A DNA stretch of 64,000 bases from an uncultured Sulfitobacter sp. (GTDB taxonomy: Bacteria > Pseudomonadota > Alphaproteobacteria > Rhodobacterales > Rhodobacteraceae). The DNA is taken from positions 1,488,001 through 1,552,000 of the forward strand of contig NZ_CANNBM010000001.1 of assembly GCF_947502895.1 (NCBI RefSeq), given 5' to 3'. Each line of letters begins with the position of its first letter. Positions within the stretch are counted from its first letter, which is position 1. A program made the translations under genes and the position numbers. Below are positions 26,263-34,550 of the stretch, piece by piece. The notes under the pieces were generated by a model that was not told the DNA's origin, searched no databases, and saw nothing but the letters and a program-made list of their open reading frames with translations.

Positions 26263-26324
26263 CGTACACTCCTGATCAGGGGGTAGAGGTAGCGGTGGGA
26301 TAGACCCCCCGCAAGGGCGTGCGC

Positions 26325-26359
26325 TAAAAGAAAAGCGGCCCGCGATTGGACCGCTTTTC
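26325..26359 (-). terminator. Rho-independent terminator after DUF2125 gene
   Basis: On the minus strand AAAAGCGG pairs with CCGCTTTT (26351-26358 and 26331-26338) around a 12-base loop and is followed by CTTTTA. It separates the DUF2125 gene from pmbA. Confidence 0.7.
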
Positions 26360-26380
26360 AACTATCAAAGATAAATGGCG

Positions 26381-27916
26381 TTATTTGATCCGTTGACCAT
26401 TGGCCAATATCTGCCCTGCCTCGTTAAACTCTATCTTGGATTTCAGCGTGTCATCTGCGTCACCTGGAACGGCGAACAGGCCCAGCATCATGCGCGCACC
26501 CATTACCTGATCGGCTGGCAGCAGGCCCATCGCAACCAGCTTGTCCATCAAAGCATTGGCACCCGCAACGTCGATGTTGATGTCACCGACAGGTTTGGGA
26601 AATCCCGGCAAAGTGGTCGTGTCGGTATTGTCAAAAGTGAAGTCACCCGTGGCATCCACCCTTGCACCAACCGCGTCTACTGTGAGGCGGTCAATCGTGA
26701 GGGCATTCAGTTCACCCGGGACGGCGCCGCTGCCAGCCAGCTTACCCATCTGTTCGGGATCGAGGGTATCGAACAGAACCTTTGCCTTACCCCTCAGGCC
26801 CAAGGCGATCGTGGCTGGGTCGCGGGGCAGCTGACCTGACGGATCAAACAGCGCCCAGATGATATCCGACATGGTGAAATCCGTCATATCAAACGCCAGC
26901 GAAAAGTCCTGCGGGGTCTCGGACTTCATCACAGGTGCCCGCATCTCGAACCCCGACTGCGCCATTTCTGCAAACAGGGGAAAGGGCAAACCCGCCAGCT
27001 GCGCACCCAACTGTACCTCAGTGGCCGCGACGTCATAGATGATTCCGTCCGCGCCCATCGCGATCCCTAAGGTCGAGCTGGCCGAGCCTGTCTTGATCTT
27101 TGATGTACCTTCTTCCGAGACTACTTCGATCTTTGTTTCGCTTCCCGTCGCTTTAAAGGTGCCGTCGACGGCAAAACCTGCCGCGATCAGGGGCATGATA
27201 TCCTGCGTCTGGGGAATCTCGGAAACAGGCAAAGCACTGATGCTCTCAAGAGAGAGATTTTGCATTGTGTTGTTGAGGGTCATCGCCTCAACCCCGTCGG
27301 GTGATTTGAAGAACAAATCATGCGCGGCTTGCCCGATTTTTAGCGACTGCGTGTATCGCCGTGTCTCGCCCACGCTGACATTGGTTTTGGATTCAACGCC
27401 CGTCCCCGTTAAAACAAATCGTGCGGTGGTCTCGTCAAACTCTGTCCCGTCTACCGACAGGCCCGACAGGGCAATGCCGAAGCTGTCCGCCGTGTAGTCA
27501 TACTGCATGGCAGCCGCATCGCCGCTTGCGATCATCCGCTGGCCATCTTGAGTATAGTCAAGCGAGATGCGCGCAGGGCGTGGTGTGCTTTTCGGGACGA
27601 TATCAATTGTCATCGGCATCACCGCGGGCATCACGACCTCTACTGTCCCATCACCCAGCTCCACAAATTCGAGCATCCCCATACGCATGGTCATGGAAGA
27701 GATGTCAGGACCACCTTCGATCTGCACAGCGATATCGCTCACCGACAACTTGTCGCCCGATACATCCTCGGTTGCTGTGACAACATAGCCCATGCCTTCC
27801 ATATACCCGCGCCAGTCTTCCCAGACATTGGTGGCGGTCAGATCGGCGCTTGCAGCGGTCGCAAACAGTGACAGGCTGATCGCGGTAGAGGTCAGATAGG
27901 CGCGGGCAATAGACAT
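26381..27916 (-). CDS. Exported DUF2125 family protein
   Basis: A 511-residue protein with a Sec signal (about residues 1-24, ending AASA) and a long beta-rich body, resembling alphaproteobacterial DUF2125. Repeated amphipathic strands such as LSVSDIAVQIEGG suggest a periplasmic beta-sheet protein that may handle lipids or coat a membrane, but no function is established. The ATG at 27916 is preferred because AAGGA lies eight bases upstream; the frame extends six codons to 27934. It ends in its own terminator. Confidence 0.75.
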   Translation of the reverse strand: MSIARAYLTSTAISLSLFATAASADLTATNVWEDWRGYMEGMGYVVTATEDVSGDKLSVSDIAVQIEGGPDISSMTMRMGMLEFVELGDGTVEVVMPAVMPMTIDIVPKSTPRPARISLDYTQDGQRMIASGDAAAMQYDYTADSFGIALSGLSVDGTEFDETTARFVLTGTGVESKTNVSVGETRRYTQSLKIGQAAHDLFFKSPDGVEAMTLNNTMQNLSLESISALPVSEIPQTQDIMPLIAAGFAVDGTFKATGSETKIEVVSEEGTSKIKTGSASSTLGIAMGADGIIYDVAATEVQLGAQLAGLPFPLFAEMAQSGFEMRAPVMKSETPQDFSLAFDMTDFTMSDIIWALFDPSGQLPRDPATIALGLRGKAKVLFDTLDPEQMGKLAGSGAVPGELNALTIDRLTVDAVGARVDATGDFTFDNTDTTTLPGFPKPVGDINIDVAGANALMDKLVAMGLLPADQVMGARMMLGLFAVPGDADDTLKSKIEFNEAGQILANGQRIK

Positions 27917-28081
27917 TGGTGAAATCCTTGTCATTCAAATGTTGGTACAAACGTCAGGCAAACAGCACAGCGGGTCAAGGGGCGGTGCGCTGCTGTATAC
28001 ATGGGGTGGCCTGCAAGGCGCGGTCGCGCTACCTAAATGGTCAATATGATACAAAAACCTGCAAGATCTTGGAGAATCTAG

Positions 28082-28831
28082 ATGGATATGACGGCAAAGA
28101 CAGTGATGATCACAGGCGCCAGTCGCGGCATCGGGGCGGAGGCTGCGCGGGTTTTCGCCAATGCGGGCGCAAATGTTGTGCTGCTGGCGCGCTCACAGGA
28201 TGATATCGCCGCCCTCGCAGGAGAGATTGGCGAACGGGCGATTGCTATTCCGTGTAATGTGGCGCGCTACAGCGAGATGTCCTCGGCAGTGGCAACAGCC
28301 GTGCAAGTCTTTGGTGGGCTGGATGTGCTGATTAACAACGCAGGCGTTGTGGACCCGATCAGCCTTCTGGGCGCGGCAGATCCCGATGATTGGGGCCAGC
28401 TGATTGATATCAATGTCAAAGGGGTGTTCAACGGCGTCCATGCCGCGCTGCCTGCGCTCAAATCAGGTGGCGGCGGCTCTGTTCTCACCATCAGCTCAGG
28501 GGCTGCGCATAACGCGATTGAGGGATGGAGCGCTTATTGCGCATCCAAAGCGGCGGTTAACATGCTCAACCGTTCGCTGCACCTCGAAGAGTCTGTAAAC
28601 GGTATCCGTGCGATTGGCCTGTCTCCCGGTACAGTTGCCACCGAAATGCAGCGTAAAATCAAAGCGTCGGGCATCAACCCCGTCAGCCAGCTGGATTGGG
28701 AGGTGCATATCCCTGCCGACTGGCCGGCCAGATGCCTGCTGTGGATGTGCAGCGCAGATTCAGACAGCTACTGTGGCGAGGAAATATCGCTGCGCGAGGA
28801 AGGCATCCGCCGCGCGGTGGGCCTGATATGA
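28082..28831 (+). CDS. SDR family oxidoreductase
   Basis: A 249-residue short-chain dehydrogenase. The cofactor motif TGASRGIG is at 11-18, NNAG at 85-88, and the catalytic Ser near 138, Y152 and K156 (YCASK) follow. R34-type residues after the second strand suggest NADP preference. The substrate is unknown. It is coupled (ATGA) to an enoyl-CoA hydratase-like gene, which hints at a short acyl or branched-chain catabolic step. GGAGAATC lies before the ATG. Confidence 0.9.
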   Translation: MDMTAKTVMITGASRGIGAEAARVFANAGANVVLLARSQDDIAALAGEIGERAIAIPCNVARYSEMSSAVATAVQVFGGLDVLINNAGVVDPISLLGAADPDDWGQLIDINVKGVFNGVHAALPALKSGGGGSVLTISSGAAHNAIEGWSAYCASKAAVNMLNRSLHLEESVNGIRAIGLSPGTVATEMQRKIKASGINPVSQLDWEVHIPADWPARCLLWMCSADSDSYCGEEISLREEGIRRAVGLI

Positions 28832-29436
28832 TCGAGCTGTCGCAAGAGGCGGGCGTCTGGACCATCACGCTCAATCGCCCCGACAAGGCCAACGCGCTGA
28901 CCGAAGACATGCTGCGCGAGCTGTGTGAGATAATGGAGCGTGCGGGCGAGGCCCGTGCTGTTATCCTAACAGGGCGTGGCAAGATTTTCAGCGCGGGCGC
29001 CGATCTGGACGCTGCGCGCGCAGGTCTGGCCGTTTCGGACCTGTGGGAGCGTTTGTCAGGCGCAATAGCGCGGCTGCCTGGCCTCACCATTGCGGCACTA
29101 AACGGTACACTGGCGGGCGGTGCCATGGGCATGGCGCTGGCCTGCGATATTCGCATTGCCGTACCTGGGGCCAAGTTTTTCTATCCGGTGATGAAGCTCG
29201 GCTTTCTACCGCAACCCAGCGATCCTGCGCGCATGGCAGCTCTGATCGGCCCTGCACGCACCAAGATGATCCTGATGGGCGGCCAGAAGGTACTGACAGA
29301 CGAGGCGCTTGCCTTTGGCCTGATAGACCGGATCGTAGAACCGGACGATCTGGCAGCAACTGCGCGTCTGCTCTGCGTTGATACCTTGGCCGCGCCCGAG
29401 CATATCGCCCACGGGATCAAGGCCATGTGTCATTAG
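28828..29436 (+). CDS. Enoyl-CoA hydratase/isomerase family protein
   Basis: A 202-residue crotonase-fold protein, shorter than the usual 255-260 residues and so lacking part of the C-terminal trimerisation helices. The oxyanion-hole segments are seen at GKIFSAGADLD and LAGGAMGMALACD. The catalytic glutamates of true hydratases are not obvious, so it may be an isomerase- or hydrolase-type member. The ATG at 28828 overlaps the SDR stop; the longer frame from 28696 lies inside the SDR gene. Confidence 0.85.
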   Translation: MIELSQEAGVWTITLNRPDKANALTEDMLRELCEIMERAGEARAVILTGRGKIFSAGADLDAARAGLAVSDLWERLSGAIARLPGLTIAALNGTLAGGAMGMALACDIRIAVPGAKFFYPVMKLGFLPQPSDPARMAALIGPARTKMILMGGQKVLTDEALAFGLIDRIVEPDDLAATARLLCVDTLAAPEHIAHGIKAMCH

Positions 29437-29507
29437 ATCAGTGGGACGAACGGCACGTCACAGGCGGCAAGCATCAAAAGGGATGTGAGGATAATCGCGA
29501 TACGCAT
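29433..29507 (-). CDS. Tiny lipoprotein, 24 residues
   Basis: An ORF of 24 codons: Met-Arg-Ile start, hydrophobic run, lipobox LAAC at 13-16, then only eight residues after the cysteine (DVPFVPLI). A GGAG site lies about seven bases before the ATG. After processing it would be a nine-residue lipidated peptide. Very short lipoproteins of this kind occur in roseobacters, to my recollection. Its stop overlaps the convergent enoyl-CoA hydratase stop by 4 bp. Good evidence as an ORF; function unknown. Confidence 0.55.
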   Translation of the reverse strand: MRIAIILTSLLMLAACDVPFVPLI

Positions 29508-29562
29508 AGGACTGCTCCAGTTATTGCCTGTTCAGGCGGTTTTTTCGGGGCATATCACAAAC

Positions 29563-29880
29563 CTACCGCTTGCGCATACCCCCCGGTATTTTTGAGCGGA
29601 ATGACGGCGGGCGCTTGGCCACCCACGCCGCAAATTTGGCCAGTCGCGGGTGCGCGCGCAGCGCTTCGGGCGTGTGATAGCTGCGGGCAAGCTCCGCCTC
29701 GGTCAATGTGGCGTGAATTTCGCGGTGGCAGATGTGGTGCATCAGGATCATCGGACCGCCCTTTCCCCCCTTAAGCTTGGGGATCAGGTGATGCTGGCTC
29801 TGCGGGACGCCTTCGGGGATCGGCCGCAGGCATAGCGGGCAAATCGGGTCGCGCTTTTCTTTGTCCAGTGTACGGGCCAC
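29563..29880 (-). CDS. HNH endonuclease family protein
   Basis: A 105-residue protein with an HNH nuclease core: a CPLC zinc knuckle at about 14-17, HHLIPK with the catalytic His near 30, and HHICHREIH supplying the metal ligands. This matches small stand-alone HNH proteins found in many proteobacterial chromosomes, whose targets are unknown. The GTG start at 29880 is strongly supported by AAAGGAGG five bases upstream. No methyltransferase or phage gene lies nearby, so a restriction role has no support from context. Confidence 0.85.
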   Translation of the reverse strand: MARTLDKEKRDPICPLCLRPIPEGVPQSQHHLIPKLKGGKGGPMILMHHICHREIHATLTEAELARSYHTPEALRAHPRLAKFAAWVAKRPPSFRSKIPGGMRKR

Positions 29881-29945
29881 TTGATCCTCCTTTGTCCCTG
29901 CGCCAAGAGGGTGGTACGGATAACCAGTCAGGCAAGGGTACTAAC

Positions 29946-31277
29946 ATGAATTTTGACCTCTCGGGATATCCGCCAATCGTGCAGCAGATTGCGGGCTACG
30001 GCGTACAAGCCTATGAACTGGCACTGGGTTGGTTGCTCAGCCCTGCGGCGTGGTCACAGTTTGCCATACTGGTGGCGGCCTATCTTTTGGCAGTGGTGAT
30101 TTCGCGGCGGTTACGCCCGGCGCTGCAACGTCTGGTCGACCCTGGCGAAACGCAGAACATGTTCACCTCGGCGCGTTTGCTGGTACTGCAATTCCTGCCT
30201 TTAATCCTGCCGCTGCTGGCCTACGCCCTGACCGGAATAGGCGAACAGATTGTCCGCTCGATCTTTGACAGCGGGGCGGTGATCGCCTTTGGTAAACGCC
30301 TGTTCATTTTTCTCGCTGCACGGATATTCGTGCGCGACATTCTGCGTGATCCTTTCCTCAAGGTGCTGGGCCGCTTTGTCCTGCTTCCGATTGCGGCGCT
30401 CTACACCTTCGGGCTGCTTGATCTGGTCACTCTCACGCTGAGCGAGACGATCGTCGGTGTTGGCAACATCCAGTTCTCGCTCATCTCGATTGTGCGCGGT
30501 CTGATCGCGGGGTCGCTGCTGTTCTGGCTGGGCCAGTGGTCCAACACGCAAACCTCTGCCTTGATTGAAAAGCAAGAGATGCGACCGTCGATCCGGCAAC
30601 TGCTGATCAAGACGGTTGAGTTTATTATCTTTGCTGTCGCCTTCCTGCTTCTGATGAATGTGATGGGTATCAATCTGGGCGCGCTGGCGGTCTTGGGTGG
30701 TGCAATCGGTGTTGGTCTGGGTTTCGGTCTGCAAAAGATCGCCTCCAACTTTATCTCGGGGGTGATCCTGCTGGTCGAGGGGCAGGCCACTGTCGGCGAT
30801 TATGTTGAGCTGGACGGCGGCGAGTCAGGCCAGATTGTCAAAATGACCGCCCGAGCAGCAATTTTGGAAACCTTCGATGGCCGCTGGATTGTGGTCCCCA
30901 ACGAGGACTTCATCACAACCCGCGTGGTAAACTATTCCGATTCCGGCTCGGCCAATAGATATGAAGCGCCGTTCTCGGTCAGTTATGACACGGATATCAA
31001 TCTGGTTCCCGCAATCATCGAAGCGGCAGTGGCCACGCATCCCGATGTACAGGATCTGCCTTATCCCCCCGATTGCGAATTGCGCGGGTTTGGCGATAGC
31101 GGCATCGATTTTGCAGTCGAATTCTGGGTCAACGGTATTGATGACGGCCCCAATAAATACACCTCCGACGTGTTGTTCCTGATCTGGAATGCCCTGCGCG
31201 ACAATGGCATCGAAATTCCATATCCGCGGCGCGTGATCGAAATAAAGGGCAACGCGCCGTCCGAGCCGCAGCAATGA
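29946..31277 (+). CDS. MscS-family mechanosensitive channel
   Basis: A 443-residue membrane protein with about six transmembrane segments and the MscS core. The pore-lining TM3 (LAVLGGAIGVGLGFGLQ, rich in Gly/Ala) is at about 255-275, followed by the beta domain (GDYVELDGGESGQI) and a C-terminal alpha/beta region. Such channels release solutes on osmotic downshift. The ATG at 29946 is chosen; the longer frame from 29868 overlaps the divergent HNH gene. Coupled by ATGA to the next flavoprotein gene. Confidence 0.9.
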   Translation: MNFDLSGYPPIVQQIAGYGVQAYELALGWLLSPAAWSQFAILVAAYLLAVVISRRLRPALQRLVDPGETQNMFTSARLLVLQFLPLILPLLAYALTGIGEQIVRSIFDSGAVIAFGKRLFIFLAARIFVRDILRDPFLKVLGRFVLLPIAALYTFGLLDLVTLTLSETIVGVGNIQFSLISIVRGLIAGSLLFWLGQWSNTQTSALIEKQEMRPSIRQLLIKTVEFIIFAVAFLLLMNVMGINLGALAVLGGAIGVGLGFGLQKIASNFISGVILLVEGQATVGDYVELDGGESGQIVKMTARAAILETFDGRWIVVPNEDFITTRVVNYSDSGSANRYEAPFSVSYDTDINLVPAIIEAAVATHPDVQDLPYPPDCELRGFGDSGIDFAVEFWVNGIDDGPNKYTSDVLFLIWNALRDNGIEIPYPRRVIEIKGNAPSEPQQ

Positions 31278-32452
31278 AGCATGCCGTTGTTATCGGTTCT
31301 GGCCCCGCAGGCCTGATGGCTGCGCAGGTGATGGCCCAGAATGGTGTGGCCGTCACGGTTTGTGAGGCGAAACCCTCCGTCGGGCGTAAATTCCTTATGG
31401 CAGGCAAGTCTGGCCTGAACCTTACCAAATCGGAAGACACTGCGCGTTTTCACGCAGCCTACAGCAATGCGGCGCCGTGGTTGACGCCCATCATGCAGGG
31501 CTTTGATGCGCAGGCGGTTCAAGACTGGGCGCAGGACCTAGGCCAGAGCGTTTTTACAGGCTCCACCGGACGTGTGTTTCCCGATGCGATGAAGGCCTCG
31601 CCGTTGCTGCGCGCATGGATGGGGCGGTTGACCGATCTGGGTGTGACGTTCCACACCCGTTGGCGTTGGACCGGCTGGGGGCATGACGCGCTGACCTTTG
31701 ACACGCCCGAGGGTGCGCAAACGCTGGTTGCGGATGCGACAATCCTTGCGCTGGGCGGGGCCAGCTGGCGGCGTCTCGGCTCGGACGGGGCGTGGGCCGA
31801 TTTGCTGGTGGCAAAAGATGTGCCATTAGCGCCCTTCGCCCCTGCCAATGCAGGCGTTGCTGTCGCGTGGTCTGCGTATATGGACAAGCATCTTGGTACA
31901 GCGATTAAAGGGATCGCCCTGTCATCGGGTGATTATATCTCACGTGGAGAGGCCGTGATCTCACGCGCAGGTCTGGAAGGTGGCGGCATCTATACCGTCT
32001 CGCGCGGCGTGCGCGAAGGGCATCCGCTGTTGATGGATATGGCGCCTGATATGGACATGGCAGCAGTTGTTCAAAAGCTGTCCAAACCTCAAGGTAAAAC
32101 CACACTGAAGGAACATATCCGCAAAACGCTCCGGCTGGATGCGGCCAAGATTGCGCTGTTGCAGGAAATGGCTATGCCCTTGCCCAAAGACCCTGCTGCC
32201 CTCGCGGGCATCATCAAGGCGCTGCCTCTCGAACATGCAGGCCTGCGCCCGATGGATGAGGCGATCTCGACTGCGGGCGGGATTGCGCACAGCGGACTGG
32301 ACGAAGGATTGCAGATCAAGGCCCTGCCAAACACCTATGCAGCAGGGGAAATGCTGGATTGGGAAGCACCCACAGGCGGCTATCTGATCAACGCTTGCCT
32401 TGCCACAGGGGCATGGGCGGGCCAGCACGCGGCGGCCCGCCTGAAATCCTAG
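31274..32452 (+). CDS. HI0933/TIGR03862-type flavoprotein
   Basis: A 392-residue FAD-binding protein. The dinucleotide motif GSGPAGLMAAQ begins at residue 8, GRKFLMAGKSGLNLT at about 37-51 is the HI0933-family signature, and the C-terminal TGGYLINACLATG closes the FAD site. Members are widespread oxidoreductases without an assigned substrate. It starts on the MscS stop (ATGA) and its end overlaps the convergent GST gene by 4 bp. Confidence 0.87.
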   Translation: MKHAVVIGSGPAGLMAAQVMAQNGVAVTVCEAKPSVGRKFLMAGKSGLNLTKSEDTARFHAAYSNAAPWLTPIMQGFDAQAVQDWAQDLGQSVFTGSTGRVFPDAMKASPLLRAWMGRLTDLGVTFHTRWRWTGWGHDALTFDTPEGAQTLVADATILALGGASWRRLGSDGAWADLLVAKDVPLAPFAPANAGVAVAWSAYMDKHLGTAIKGIALSSGDYISRGEAVISRAGLEGGGIYTVSRGVREGHPLLMDMAPDMDMAAVVQKLSKPQGKTTLKEHIRKTLRLDAAKIALLQEMAMPLPKDPAALAGIIKALPLEHAGLRPMDEAISTAGGIAHSGLDEGLQIKALPNTYAAGEMLDWEAPTGGYLINACLATGAWAGQHAAARLKS

Positions 32453-33042
32453 GCCGCTTCGCGGGCGCGCACGGCCTTGAATGCGTCGCGCTTGCGCAGG
32501 CCAGCCGCCCATGCGCCCAAGCGTTCATCTACTGCCGGAAATCCCGCACCGATAGACCAGTTGATGCAATGCACAGCCAAAATATCAGGCACGCTCATTT
32601 CTTCGCCCATCAGGAAGGGGCCCTCCAGCCGCTCGGCCAGCAGGGCGGCTGAACGCGCGAACTCGGCCTTCAGGCTGTCCTTAATCACAGGCACACGTTG
32701 ATCCTTGGGAAAAACAAAGCTGTGTTTGGCAGCCGCCCAAAGGATCGCATCGAATTCGTCGATCAACCAGAACAGCATGGCATCCTGCCGCGCACGTGCT
32801 GGCGTGCCAGCAGGCGCAGTTAACGCGCCATGCTTGTCTGCAAGATAGAGCATGATCGCAGAGGAATCCGTCAGCACGTCGTCACCGTCCACCAATGCAG
32901 GTACTTTGCCCGAAGGATTGTACTTCCGCGCCTCGTCCGAGCGGGGGGCCGCATCAATGATCTCGTAAGGCTGGCCCAGCTCTTCCAGCAGCCACATCAC
33001 CCGAAACGCGCGTGATTTTACGCCACCAACAACTTTGTACAT
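32449..33042 (-). CDS. Glutathione S-transferase family protein
   Basis: A 197-residue GST with an N-terminal thioredoxin-like domain (residues about 1-75, with NPSGKVPALV and the DSSAI segment that binds the glutathione gamma-glutamyl group) and an all-helical C-terminal domain. The usual N-terminal Ser/Cys/Tyr region reads VGGVKSRAF; S10 is the likely glutathione-activating residue. A GGGAGAG site precedes the ATG. Substrate unknown. Confidence 0.88.
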   Translation of the reverse strand: MYKVVGGVKSRAFRVMWLLEELGQPYEIIDAAPRSDEARKYNPSGKVPALVDGDDVLTDSSAIMLYLADKHGALTAPAGTPARARQDAMLFWLIDEFDAILWAAAKHSFVFPKDQRVPVIKDSLKAEFARSAALLAERLEGPFLMGEEMSVPDILAVHCINWSIGAGFPAVDERLGAWAAGLRKRDAFKAVRAREAA

Positions 33043-33066
33043 TTGATCTCTCCCTTGTTTTCTTGC

Positions 33067-34065
33067 TCAGCTGGCCCCGAACATGGCCAGCCGGATGAAC
33101 GTCCGCTCGATGATCGCCATAGCGGGGGCCGTTTGACCCGCCGAGCGGAGCTGTAGGTCGGTATCTGTTAGAATCCCCAGCGCGGTTTCCAGCTTGGCAG
33201 TGCCCCAGTCGCGTGACTGGCGCATCACACGGTCACGGTCGCGCACGCCCCAGATTGGCGCACCGGGGTTGCAGGCAGTGCGGTGCAACGTGCGGAAATG
33301 GCGCATGGCCATAATGCTCAGCGTCACCGCATTTACCCCTTGGCTCTGCAATCGCCGCATCATCGGGCCAATCTGTGTTGATTGCTTTTCCGCGACGATG
33401 TTCAGGATATCATCCACCGCTGCCTCGACCGAGGCAGGTGCACAGGCCGCGATATCGTCCAACTCGACAGGGGTGCCTTGCGCACTTAATTTATACAGTG
33501 ACAGTTTTTCCAGCGTCTGGCGAAAGTCACCAGGGTCCAGACTGCGGGCTAGATCTTCGAGTGCGGCCATGGCTGGGCCTTCGGCGCGCAGATCGGCCTC
33601 GTCCAACAGCCGCTCGATCTCGGCACGGTCGGGGGGATCATCGTAGATGCCCCAAGCATATGCATCGCGGTGGCTTTCGAATGTTTTGAGCAGCTTGGAT
33701 GTTTTCTTGAGATCGCCAGCGGTCACGACAATCTGCGCATCACCCGGTTGCCAGTCTTGGATGGTCTGTATGATGATCTGCGCGACCAGCTCTGTTGCGC
33801 CTTCAACAAAGGCCGCGCGCGGACCGGGAAAGAACCCGACAGCCTTTATCGCATCCATCAGCAACGCAGGCTCGCGGCGCAAATCAGCGGCAGGAATACG
33901 CGTCAGTCGCATTTCCTCATCCGCAGCAGGGCCAAGCAAAGCCTTGAGGTATTCCTGACGTTTGAGGGCGACCCGCATCTGGTCACCTCCATAGAGCAGC
34001 AGCCCCACCTTGTCTTTGGGTGGTTTTGCAATGATGCCCGCCCCGTCGCGGCGGCCCAGCTTCAT
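33067..34065 (-). CDS. holA: DNA polymerase III delta subunit
   Basis: A 332-residue clamp-loader subunit that opens the beta clamp. It matches HolA in length and pattern: an N-terminal AAA+-like domain with LLLYGGDQMRV instead of a P-loop, the FFPGPRAAFVEGATE segment, and a helical collar domain at the C-terminus. It is coupled to lptE by an ATGA overlap in the order leuS-lptE-holA, common in alphaproteobacteria. Confidence 0.9.
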   Translation of the reverse strand: MKLGRRDGAGIIAKPPKDKVGLLLYGGDQMRVALKRQEYLKALLGPAADEEMRLTRIPAADLRREPALLMDAIKAVGFFPGPRAAFVEGATELVAQIIIQTIQDWQPGDAQIVVTAGDLKKTSKLLKTFESHRDAYAWGIYDDPPDRAEIERLLDEADLRAEGPAMAALEDLARSLDPGDFRQTLEKLSLYKLSAQGTPVELDDIAACAPASVEAAVDDILNIVAEKQSTQIGPMMRRLQSQGVNAVTLSIMAMRHFRTLHRTACNPGAPIWGVRDRDRVMRQSRDWGTAKLETALGILTDTDLQLRSAGQTAPAMAIIERTFIRLAMFGAS

Positions 34066-34550
34066 GCCGGCAGCGCCGCCGCATAGAGGCGCGCCGTGAT
34101 CTGGTCACCCAATATCACCATCAACCGCTCTACCGCGTCCCGCTCGGAGGCGAGCGTGGCAACGGTGGTGCCGGTTGCGGAATAGGCGGTAAAGTTTTCG
34201 ACTGTGTCCGAGGTGATGATTGCACCTGTTGACGTATCCCGCAGGGCATATTGTACGCGTCCAATCAGGTTGAACCGCGTAATGTCGCCCGTTGCGTTGA
34301 TGGCAAGCCCGTCTTCTTCCAGATCAATGGTCAGATCCAGCGCATAGCGCGCAGCCGTGCCACTGCGTCCCAGACGCGTTTCCAACTGCCGCGTCAGCAG
34401 ATAGCCCGCTTGCGATGACGGCTCTTGCACCAGTACCTGACCACGCAGCTGCGCGCCTGTTCCATCTGTGCCGTATACGGGCGTAAACCCGCATGCGGCC
34501 AGCGCGACAAGCGGCAGTGCAATCAGGCTGCGGCGGCTATACAACGACAT
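34062..34550 (-). CDS. lptE: LPS-assembly lipoprotein LptE
   Basis: A 162-residue outer-membrane lipoprotein. The signal SLIALPLVALAAC ends in a lipobox with the lipidated Cys at residue 20, followed by the typical GFTPVYG. The body is a small alpha/beta domain. LptE plugs the LptD barrel that inserts LPS in the outer membrane. It overlaps the leuS end by 14 bp and is coupled to holA. Confidence 0.9.
   Translation of the reverse strand: MSLYSRRSLIALPLVALAACGFTPVYGTDGTGAQLRGQVLVQEPSSQAGYLLTRQLETRLGRSGTAARYALDLTIDLEEDGLAINATGDITRFNLIGRVQYALRDTSTGAIITSDTVENFTAYSATGTTVATLASERDAVERLMVILGDQITARLYAAALPA

Noticed and set aside
29525..29543. Short GCCTG/CAGGC hairpin with a TTTTTT run after the enoyl-CoA hydratase gene
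   Set aside because: The loop would be only two bases and the T-run is offset by GG; too weak to call a terminator.
29563..29880. HNH protein as part of a restriction-modification or phage defence system
   Set aside because: No methyltransferase, helicase or other defence gene adjoins it; stand-alone HNH proteins of this size are common in ordinary chromosomes.
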